Origin: Thermocrispum agreste DSM 44070
GTDB taxonomy: Bacteria > Actinomycetota > Actinomycetes > Mycobacteriales > Pseudonocardiaceae
Reading direction: 5' to 3'
Assembly: GCF_000427905.1 (NCBI RefSeq)
Contig: NZ_ATYX01000009.1
Coordinates: 1 to 48,530 of the forward strand
Length of the DNA: 48,530 nt
A program made the translations under genes and the position numbers. The notes under the pieces are model-generated. The model did no database searches. It had not been told where the DNA came from and was given only the letters and a program-made list of their open reading frames with translations. Below, piece by piece: positions 25,257 through 32,369 of the stretch (position 1 is the first letter of the stretch; each line of letters opens with the position of its first letter).

Positions 25257-26459
25257 GTGAATCTGTTGCCCTACTTCGATCGAGTTCTCCCGGACGACGC
25301 CGATCGCGCCACGCTGCTCGCTCGCGTGTTCGACCCGGAGTGCGGCGGCCCCTGTGTGGCGGCGATCCGTGGCACGACGGCCGTCGACATCACGTCCGCC
25401 GAACCGACCGTTGCCGGCCTGCTGGAGCGCAGCGACGCGGTCGACGTGGTGCGGAACCACGACGGCGGCACCACGTGGCAGGTGCAGGACCTGCTGGAGG
25501 CCACGCTGACCCGGGACCGCTCTCGCCCCCACCTGCTCGCCCCGGTGGACCTGCAGGTGCTGAAGGCGGCGGGCGTGACGTTCGTGCGCAGCATGCTGGA
25601 ACGGGTCATCGAGGAACGCGCCAAGGGCGACCCGGCCAAGGCCGAAGCCCTCCGCACACGGCTTGCCGAGGTCATCCAGGGGCACATCAGCCAAGTCCGG
25701 CCGGGCTCGGCGGAAGCGCAGCGGGTCAAGCAGGTGCTCGTCGAGGAGGGCCTGTGGTCGCAGTACCTGGAGGTCGGCATCGGGCCGGACCCGGAGATCT
25801 TCACCAAGGCACCGGTGCTGTCCGCCGTCGGCGCCGGCGCCGAGATCGGCGTGCTGGAACGGTCGACCTGGAACAACCCGGAACCGGAACTGGTGCTCGC
25901 GGTGACCTCGGGTGGCACGCCGGTGGCGGCCACCCTCGGCAACGACGTCAACCTGCGTGACTTCGAAGGTCGCAGCGCCCTGCTGCTGCCGGAGGCCAAG
26001 GACAACAACGCCTCGTGCGCCATCGGCCCGTTCCTGCGGCTGTTCGACGAGCAGTTCACGCTCGACGACGCCAGGCAGGTCGAGGTGACGTTGGAGATCA
26101 CCGGCCAGGACGGCTACCACTCCCGCGGGGTGAACCCGGTGAGCGAGATCAGCCGCGACGTCACCGAGCTGATCCGGCACGCCTGCGGCCGCCACCACCA
26201 GTACCCCGACGGCTTCGTGCTGTTCACCGGCACGATGTTCGTCCCGACCGACGACCGCGACGAGCCGGGCAAAGGGTTCACCCACAAGAAGGGCGACGTG
26301 GTGTGCATTTCCTCGCCCCGGCTGGGCAGCCTGGTGAACGTGGTGACCTACGCCGAGCAGGCACCCGAGTGGACGTTCGGGATCCGCGCCCTGATGACCA
26401 ACCTCGCGGCGCGCGGGCTGCTGCGGGGTGGCGCCGAGGAGACGGAAGCAGTGGCATGA
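25257..26459 (+). CDS. FAH-superfamily hydrolase/dehydratase (2-keto-3-deoxy-sugar-acid type)
   Basis: A 400-aa member of the fumarylacetoacetase superfamily with a long N-terminal domain. The metal site is visible as E209 and E211 in NNPEPELVLAV and D230 in LGNDVNL, with the downstream lysine K248 in LLPEAKDN. Family length and the PEPEL motif match 2-keto-3-deoxy-pentonate or -arabinonate dehydratases of oxidative sugar pathways, which form 2-oxoglutarate semialdehyde. The dehydrogenase for that semialdehyde is encoded two genes downstream, supporting this assignment. The GTG at 25257 follows AAGGAAGG. The next gene overlaps by ATGA. Confidence 0.82.
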   Translation: MNLLPYFDRVLPDDADRATLLARVFDPECGGPCVAAIRGTTAVDITSAEPTVAGLLERSDAVDVVRNHDGGTTWQVQDLLEATLTRDRSRPHLLAPVDLQVLKAAGVTFVRSMLERVIEERAKGDPAKAEALRTRLAEVIQGHISQVRPGSAEAQRVKQVLVEEGLWSQYLEVGIGPDPEIFTKAPVLSAVGAGAEIGVLERSTWNNPEPELVLAVTSGGTPVAATLGNDVNLRDFEGRSALLLPEAKDNNASCAIGPFLRLFDEQFTLDDARQVEVTLEITGQDGYHSRGVNPVSEISRDVTELIRHACGRHHQYPDGFVLFTGTMFVPTDDRDEPGKGFTHKKGDVVCISSPRLGSLVNVVTYAEQAPEWTFGIRALMTNLAARGLLRGGAEETEAVA

Positions 26460-27409
26460 CCAAGATCGTCGTCACCGACCACAAGTTCCACGGCACCGAG
26501 CACGAGGAAGCGCTCGCCCGCCGGTTCGCCGCCGACTTCTCGGTGCACCAGTGCACCACCGAGGACGAGACCGAGGCGGCCGTGGCAGGCGCGAACGTCG
26601 TCTTCGTCAACTTCGCCCCCATCACCGCGCGGGTCCTCCGCGCCATGGCTCCCGGTGCCACGGTGATCCGCTACGGAGTCGGCTACGACAACGTCGACGT
26701 GGCGGCTGCGCGGGACCTCGGGGTGTCCGTGGCCAATGTGCCCGACTACGGCAGCGACACGGTCGCCGACCACACGGTCGCCCTGCTGCTGGCGCTGTTG
26801 CGGAAGCTGCCCGCCTACGACCGCCGGGTCCGCCAGGACGGCTGGTGCGCCCCCGGAGACCTCGGCCCGCTTCCCGGGTTGTCCGAGACCACCGTGGGCC
26901 TGGTCGGCATCGGGCGCATCGGGATGGCCGTGCACCAGCGGCTTCGCGCTTTCGGGTGCACCGTCTTGGCCTACGACCCGTACGCCCGGACCGACGTCGG
27001 CACCGGCGACGGACCGCGGTTGACCGACCTGCCGGACTTGCTGAGCGCATCCCACGCGATCTCTCTGCACGCCCCGCTGACCAGCGAGACCAAGCACATC
27101 CTCGACGCGGATGCGTTCGGCAGGATGCGCCGGGGCGCGATCGTGGTGAACACCTCCCGCGGCGGGCTGATCGACCACGACGCATTGGCCGATGCGATAG
27201 AATCGGGCCGGATCGCCGCGGCCGGCCTGGACGTGGTCGATCCGGAGCCGCTGCCGCACGAGTCGCGGCTGCGCGCCTTCCCCCAGGTCTTGCTCACGCC
27301 GCACGTCGCGTTCTACTCGGATTCCTCGCTCGACAATCTGCAGCGGCTCGCGGCCGAAGAGGGGGCGCGGGCCCTCGCCGGTGAACCGTTGCGGTGCAGA
27401 GTGGTATGA
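26456..27409 (+). CDS. D-isomer-specific 2-hydroxyacid dehydrogenase
   Basis: A 317-aa NAD-dependent oxidoreductase of the phosphoglycerate dehydrogenase/CtBP group. The dinucleotide-binding motif is GLVGIGRIGMAV; catalytic residues are visible as Arg in VNTSRGGLID, Glu in DVVDPEPLP and His in LLTPHVAFYS. It would interconvert a 2-oxo acid and a D-2-hydroxy acid, probably a sugar-acid intermediate of this operon. The ATG overlaps the FAH stop (ATGA). It does not carry the C-terminal ACT domain of biosynthetic SerA. Confidence 0.9.
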   Translation: MTKIVVTDHKFHGTEHEEALARRFAADFSVHQCTTEDETEAAVAGANVVFVNFAPITARVLRAMAPGATVIRYGVGYDNVDVAAARDLGVSVANVPDYGSDTVADHTVALLLALLRKLPAYDRRVRQDGWCAPGDLGPLPGLSETTVGLVGIGRIGMAVHQRLRAFGCTVLAYDPYARTDVGTGDGPRLTDLPDLLSASHAISLHAPLTSETKHILDADAFGRMRRGAIVVNTSRGGLIDHDALADAIESGRIAAAGLDVVDPEPLPHESRLRAFPQVLLTPHVAFYSDSSLDNLQRLAAEEGARALAGEPLRCRVV

Positions 27410-27435
27410 CCCGAGCGACGTCGAGGAAGGACACG

Positions 27436-28956
27436 ATGGTGAGCCAGGGAATCGATCCACGCACCGGACAACCGGTCGGAGAGCCCATCCCCGACCACAC
27501 CGCCGAGGACGTGCACGCGTGCGTCGAACGAGCTGCACAGGCTGCCGAGTGGCTGGCCGGCGCCTCCTACACCCGCAGGGCGGGCATGCTGCGCGCACTC
27601 GCCACGGCGGTGCGGGATGCCGAGGACGAGCTCGTCGCACTGGCGGATGCGGAGACCGCGCTGGGCAAGCAGCGGCTGGTGGGCGAGCTGGCCCGCACGG
27701 CGGCGCAGCTCGACATGTTCGCCGACGTCGTCGAGGAGGGGTCGTTCTGCGAAGCCGTGATCGACCACGCCAACCCCGATGCCGTCCCGCCGCACGGCGA
27801 CCTGCGCCGGATGCTCGTCCCGCTCGGCCCGGTGGCGGTCTTCGCCGCGAGCAACTTCCCGTTCGCCTTCTCGGTGCTCGGCGGCGACACGGCCAGCGCC
27901 CTGGCCGCCGGCTGCCCGGTCGTCGTCAAGGCGCATCCCAGTCACCCCGGGTTGTCGAACCGGGTGGCGGAGATCGCTTCCCAGGCGTTGGCCCGCACCG
28001 GCGTGCCCGCCGACGTCCTGCAAGTCGTGCACGGATACGAGGCCGGACGACGACTGGTGACCCATCCGGCGATCACTGCGGTCGGCTTCACCGGGTCGAC
28101 GACGGGTGGCCGGGCCCTGTTCGACCTGGCCAGTCGACGCCCCGACCCCATTCCGTTCTACGGCGAGCTGGGCAGCATCAACCCGGTGGTCGTCACCGAG
28201 GCGGCTCTGGCGGCGCGGCGGGAGGACATCGCAGCCGGGCTGGTCGGTTCGTTCACGCTGGGCAGCGGGCAGTTCTGCACCAAGCCCGGGCTGGTGTTCG
28301 CCCCGGACGACGAAGCCTTCCGTAAGGCCGTGGCGGACCACGCCCGGTCGGCGCAGCTCGTCCCGATGCTGGACGCCAAGATCCACTCGGCCTTCCAGGA
28401 CGGGCTCGCGGCTTTGTGCGAGGTCCCGGGTGTGACACCGGTGTTGGGCCCGGAGCGCGTGGAAGGCGCGGGTTATCAGGTGCGTCCGACCGTGTTGGCC
28501 GTCGACGTGGAGACGTTCCGGGCCCATGCCGCGAAGCTCACCGAGGAGTGCTTCGGCCCGGTCACGCTGCTGGTGTCCTATCGCGACGCCGCGGGCCTGA
28601 AGTCCGCGCTCGACCTTTTGCCGGGCAGCTTGACCGGCTCGCTGCACGCGGAACCGGACGATCCCGCCGCGGCCGGTCTGCTCGGGATCCTGCGAAAGAA
28701 GGCAGGGCGGATCATCGTCAACGGCTGGCCGACCGGCGTGGCCGTGACCTGGTCTCAGCACCACGGCGGCCCGTGGCCGGCAACCACCTCGGTGCTGCAC
28801 ACCTCGGTCGGTGCCACGGCCATCCGGCGCTTCCTCCGCCCGGTGGTCTACCAGAACGTGCCGGACGACCTGCTGCCCGCAGAGCTGCAAGAGGCGAACC
28901 CGCTGGGCATTCCGCGGCGCGTCGACGGTGCCCTGCAGGCCGGACCCGCGCGGTAG
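27436..28956 (+). CDS. NADP-dependent aldehyde dehydrogenase, 2-oxoglutarate semialdehyde type
   Basis: A 506-aa ALDH of the group annotated as alpha-ketoglutaric semialdehyde dehydrogenase. It has the FAASNFPFAFSVLGGDTASALAAGCPVVVK signature region, general base Glu in FYGELGSINPV, nucleophile Cys in LGSGQFCTKPG and NGWPTGV near the C-terminus. It would oxidise 2-oxoglutarate semialdehyde to 2-oxoglutarate, the last step of non-phosphorylative pentose, hexarate or hydroxyproline degradation. I chose the ATG at 27436 (GAGGAAGG 6 nt upstream); another ATG at 27406 overlaps the preceding stop and would add 10 residues. End of the operon. Confidence 0.9.
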   Translation: MVSQGIDPRTGQPVGEPIPDHTAEDVHACVERAAQAAEWLAGASYTRRAGMLRALATAVRDAEDELVALADAETALGKQRLVGELARTAAQLDMFADVVEEGSFCEAVIDHANPDAVPPHGDLRRMLVPLGPVAVFAASNFPFAFSVLGGDTASALAAGCPVVVKAHPSHPGLSNRVAEIASQALARTGVPADVLQVVHGYEAGRRLVTHPAITAVGFTGSTTGGRALFDLASRRPDPIPFYGELGSINPVVVTEAALAARREDIAAGLVGSFTLGSGQFCTKPGLVFAPDDEAFRKAVADHARSAQLVPMLDAKIHSAFQDGLAALCEVPGVTPVLGPERVEGAGYQVRPTVLAVDVETFRAHAAKLTEECFGPVTLLVSYRDAAGLKSALDLLPGSLTGSLHAEPDDPAAAGLLGILRKKAGRIIVNGWPTGVAVTWSQHHGGPWPATTSVLHTSVGATAIRRFLRPVVYQNVPDDLLPAELQEANPLGIPRRVDGALQAGPAR

Positions 28957-28980
28957 GGCGGCGTCAGCGGTCGGGGACCG

Positions 28981-30417
28981 TCACCGCTGGAGTGTCCGCT
29001 GCCGGACTTGCCGACGTGATGCCGGGCTGCGGCTGGCCGGGATCCCGGCCAGCCGCAGCCACAACCAGATCGGGCGCAGCGAACGCTTGAGGGGATAGCG
29101 GCGCAGATCGTCCCGGAAGTCCTTGCGCCGAGGCGAGCGAACCCATGCCGGTTCACGGCCGATCGGCGCCCGATGCCACGTCGCCTCGCCCCTGGTGGCC
29201 TCGGCGTCCGCCTGCCACGTGCCGGCACCTTCCGCGTCGAAGGTCAACACCCACTCGAACCCGGCCCCACGGCCGGGGCGGTAGCCGGCCGCCCGCAGCC
29301 GTCGCAGCGCGTCGACCTCGGGAAAGCCGGTCAGCTCCGTGTCGGCCACCTCGACGACCGGATCACCGAACGGATCGGGTGGGCCCAGTGTGCTGGCCCT
29401 GACCACCACCTCTTCATGACTGCCCACTGCCCGGTAGACGAGCCGGCAGCTCAGCCATGCGGGCGGCAACTGGGGGACGACGGCGTCGGCCACACGATCG
29501 ACCAGCGCGGCCTGCTCCTCCGCGGCGAGCGGCCGGGCGTGAGGGCCGTACTTCCTCGAGTACTTCTCCTCGATCTCCCAGGGGTGGCGTTGTTTGTGGA
29601 CGCGGAAGCGGACGAAGAAGCGGAACTCGAAGACGAACTTCTCGTCGGTGTTCTCCAGGTGAATGGGCGCGTGCTCGGCCAGCCACGCCCCGACCGCGTT
29701 GTCGCGGCCGAGCAGGCGGGCGGCGACGTGCTGCAGCACGGTGTCACAGGCCAGGACCACGAGCACGTAGAGCACGAACGCCACCGCCGTGCACGGCACG
29801 GCCAGCAGCCCCGAGCCAGTCCAGTCCCGGAAGAAGGCGTGGAAGCCGGTGGGGATGTCCCATCCGACGACCTTGACGAGTTCGACGAGCAGCCCGCCGT
29901 ATCCGGCGATGGCCACCCGCGTCGCGACGCCGGCCAGCCATCGGAGCAGCTTCCGGCCGCGCAGGAACGACCAGTCCACCGCAAAACCGGCGACCCACCT
30001 GGCGAACTTCATGATCACCGACAGCAGAGCGTAGCTCCCGGCCGCCACGGCGACCGCGGGCCGGAAATCCGTGGTCGTGACACTGACCGTGAACAAGAAC
30101 GTCGTGAACGACGCCAGCGCCACCTGGGTCGTCCACGTGGCGTAGATCAGGCCCCAGCCGACGATGCGCGCCAGGCGCGAACGTTTCCGCCTGTCCCCGC
30201 CGGGTGCCCGGAGCTGGGTCCAGGACACCGCGAGCCAGAAGACCAGCATCACGACGCCTGCGGCGAGCGCCAGCTCGTGTCGCGTGTCCGGGGACGCGTC
30301 GCTGAACGCGGCCACCATGTTGAGCACGAAGACGGCCAGCAGGCAGCCGATCGGCACGATCAGCACCAGGGCAGCCAGGATCACGCGCGCAGCGACCCGC
30401 GCGACCGCCGAGATCAT
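28981..30417 (-). CDS. Multi-span membrane protein of unknown function, 478 aa
   Basis: Unrecognised. The first ~245 residues hold about five hydrophobic segments (near 10-35, 45-65, 88-110, 118-140 and 205-235). The C-terminal half is soluble and basic, with segments such as FEFRFFVRFRVHKQRHPWEIEEKYSRKYG and FEWVLTFDAEGAGTWQADAEATRGEATWHRAPIGREP. It starts 83 nt after the stop of the large WTG protein on the same strand, so it may belong to the type VII-like unit. The last ~25 codons overlap a perfect 36-nt palindrome, which makes the C-terminus unusual. Confidence 0.8.
   Translation of the reverse strand: MISAVARVAARVILAALVLIVPIGCLLAVFVLNMVAAFSDASPDTRHELALAAGVVMLVFWLAVSWTQLRAPGGDRRKRSRLARIVGWGLIYATWTTQVALASFTTFLFTVSVTTTDFRPAVAVAAGSYALLSVIMKFARWVAGFAVDWSFLRGRKLLRWLAGVATRVAIAGYGGLLVELVKVVGWDIPTGFHAFFRDWTGSGLLAVPCTAVAFVLYVLVVLACDTVLQHVAARLLGRDNAVGAWLAEHAPIHLENTDEKFVFEFRFFVRFRVHKQRHPWEIEEKYSRKYGPHARPLAAEEQAALVDRVADAVVPQLPPAWLSCRLVYRAVGSHEEVVVRASTLGPPDPFGDPVVEVADTELTGFPEVDALRRLRAAGYRPGRGAGFEWVLTFDAEGAGTWQADAEATRGEATWHRAPIGREPAWVRSPRRKDFRDDLRRYPLKRSLRPIWLWLRLAGIPASRSPASRRQVRQRTLQR
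29025..29060. terminator. Perfect 36-nt palindrome between convergent genes
   Basis: Eighteen-base arms (left arm begins GGCTGCGGCTGGCCGG, centre GATC) pair with no mismatch. It lies 69 nt after the aldehyde dehydrogenase stop on plus and within the last codons of the minus-strand membrane protein gene. There is no T-run, but the stem is long enough to be a bidirectional terminator or cruciform-forming site. Confidence 0.7.
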
Positions 30418-30500
30418 GATCGGAGGCTATCCCCGGTGGCCGACGGAGAAGATCGCTTTCGCCGCTCGGTCAGCCGAATGCCGCAGTCGTTCGGCGCGGA

Positions 30501-31895
30501 TCAGAACGCGTCCAGCTTGCCGCGCGTTTCCTCCTCGCTCGGCGCGTTCTGGCCGGGCTCGTCCTCGTCGTCGCCGGAAACGAGGTCGATGCCTTTGCGG
30601 ATGCCCCCGGTCACCACCTTGATGGCCGACGATGCGGCGCCTGCGCCACCGTCGTCGAGCGCGATACCGGTGCCGTCGTCGGTGAGTTCGCCGGTGAACA
30701 CGCTCTTGCGCACAGGTTCCCGGGAACGTTCGACCCCGATGAGGTTGCCGTCGTCGTCGTAGCGCTCTCGGTAGACGTCGCGCTGGTAGCCCTTGCGGAA
30801 GCCGTCGTCGACCAGCTCTTTGGTCTGCTTGTCCCCTTCGCCGACGGAGTCGGTCTCGACGTAGGTGCCCTTCAGATCCCCCAGGGACGGGCCGTTGATC
30901 TTGCCGTCGGCGTATTTCCTGGCCCCCTTGAAACCGGCCTTGACCACCGACTCGCCGACGGTCTTGCCGATCTTGCCGGCAACCTCCGTGGCCGCCTCGC
31001 CGATCAGCCGGCCCGCGACCTTGCCGAACATCTTGCCGAAGGCCTTGCCGGCAAGGTCGCCGAGGAACTTCTCCACCTTGGCCATGAACTTGGCGATCCG
31101 GCCGAGGATCCTGGTGAGCTTCTCGACATATTTCATGATCTTGGGGAAGGTGATCGCCAGTTTGGCCATCACTTCCGCCATGCCTTCGGCGATCGACGCA
31201 CCGAACGTCACCACGCTTGCGGCCAGCCGCGGCACCATGATTTTGATCGCTTCCGCCACGAAGTCGGAAATCAGCGATTTGACGACCGTTTCGACTGTCT
31301 CCATGAGCAAGGCCGAGCTCTGCAGCACCTCGGCGACCCGGACCGAGGCCGCGCTGACGCCGTTGATGCCGTCGGCGAACTCGGCCAGCGCCTTCTTGCC
31401 TGCCTCGGAGGCGTCGCCTGTCCACTCCTTGAGGCGATCGTCGGAGACCTCGCACAGGTTCTTGCCCATGTCCTCCAGGCCCTTGGCGATCCCGACGAAG
31501 TTCTCCGCGCCCTTTTTGAGTGCCGGCCCGTCACCGGTGACGAAGTGCAATGCGTCCTGCAGCGGGGTCACCACGGCCAGCAGCATGTCCAAACCGTTTC
31601 CGACCAGCCACGCGATCGGGTCCGACGCGAAGCTGGTGATGTCCCCGACCGCGCTTGCCACGAAATCCGTGGTGTCGAGGACGACGTTGGCGGCTGCGGT
31701 GGCGACGTCGCCGACGCCGGCCTGCCCTTGCATCAGGTCCGCGACCGAGGTCGCCAACCCGGCGGTGCTCTTGGCCATCGCGAGCCGTTCCGACCCGAGC
31801 GGTTCGGCCTTGACGATGTTCTCGGCGTACTCCTGCACAGTCGGATCGGTCGACTTCAGCTTGACGTTCTCGGTGGCGTCTTCGACCTCGGCCAT
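30501..31895 (-). CDS. Large WTG-motif type VII secretion-like protein, 464 aa
   Basis: An unrecognised helical protein. The N-terminal 200 residues are Ala-rich with W158-T-G160 in LKEWTGDASEAG, the turn seen in WXG100-like secreted proteins. The middle (about 190-330) is a long amphipathic region with LTRILGRIAKFMAKVEKFLGDL and repeated AGKIGKTVGE-type helices. The C-terminal ~130 residues are acidic and disordered-looking (DDDGNLIGVERSREP, GDDEDEPGQNAPSEEE). There is no signal peptide. It shares this plan with the protein at 133-1611. Its start overlaps the stop of the EspC-like gene by 1 nt (TGATG), so the two products are probably made, and perhaps exported, together. Confidence 0.8.
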   Translation of the reverse strand: MAEVEDATENVKLKSTDPTVQEYAENIVKAEPLGSERLAMAKSTAGLATSVADLMQGQAGVGDVATAAANVVLDTTDFVASAVGDITSFASDPIAWLVGNGLDMLLAVVTPLQDALHFVTGDGPALKKGAENFVGIAKGLEDMGKNLCEVSDDRLKEWTGDASEAGKKALAEFADGINGVSAASVRVAEVLQSSALLMETVETVVKSLISDFVAEAIKIMVPRLAASVVTFGASIAEGMAEVMAKLAITFPKIMKYVEKLTRILGRIAKFMAKVEKFLGDLAGKAFGKMFGKVAGRLIGEAATEVAGKIGKTVGESVVKAGFKGARKYADGKINGPSLGDLKGTYVETDSVGEGDKQTKELVDDGFRKGYQRDVYRERYDDDGNLIGVERSREPVRKSVFTGELTDDGTGIALDDGGAGAASSAIKVVTGGIRKGIDLVSGDDEDEPGQNAPSEEETRGKLDAF

Positions 31896-32224
31896 CAGTC
31901 ATCCCCCAGGCGCTCGGCGATCGACTTGAACGCGCCGGCGATCTCGTCGTCGGTTTCCGTGTAGACACGTGCCGCCGCGGAGAACTTCTCCCCGGCCTGC
32001 CTGCAGCCCTCCTGCATCTGGTCGAGCAAGCCCTTCAGCGAGCCGAGCATGTTGGTGTAGCCCTGTTTGGTGAACAGCCCGACCGCGCCCCACGATTCAT
32101 TGCTGACGTCGGCCTTGTCGACCAGTTCCATGAACTTCCCCGCCTGCTCGGTGTACTGCGGCAGGTCCTTGGTGGCGAAGTTCTTCATGACCTCGGCGTC
32201 GACGACGAAACCGGCCCCCTCCAT
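31895..32224 (-). CDS. EspC-like type VII secretion target protein, 109 aa
   Basis: A 109-aa helical protein beginning MEGAGFVVDAEVMKNFATKDLPQY and containing ESWGAVGLFTKQGY, followed by a second helix with VYTETDDEIAGAF. Small size, two helices and the late Y-x3-D/E-type signal (YTETDDE) fit ESX-secreted EspC/WXG100-like proteins, which dimerise and guide partners to the type VII apparatus. No signal peptide. The ATG at 32224 follows GGGAGG. The downstream 464-aa gene is translationally coupled. No EccC or other core apparatus gene is in the window. Confidence 0.82.
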   Translation of the reverse strand: MEGAGFVVDAEVMKNFATKDLPQYTEQAGKFMELVDKADVSNESWGAVGLFTKQGYTNMLGSLKGLLDQMQEGCRQAGEKFSAAARVYTETDDEIAGAFKSIAERLGDD

Positions 32225-32369
32225 GGCGGTCCTCCCAGTGTTGTGCCATCCCGCCAGCATCGTACGAGATCGGCATGAAGATCGTTGGTTGTCGCCGAAT
32301 TGGTTTGCACAGGTGAACCGACGGGTATTTCCGGCGCACGTCCAGCTCGTGGCGCTTGCGTGAAATGTC

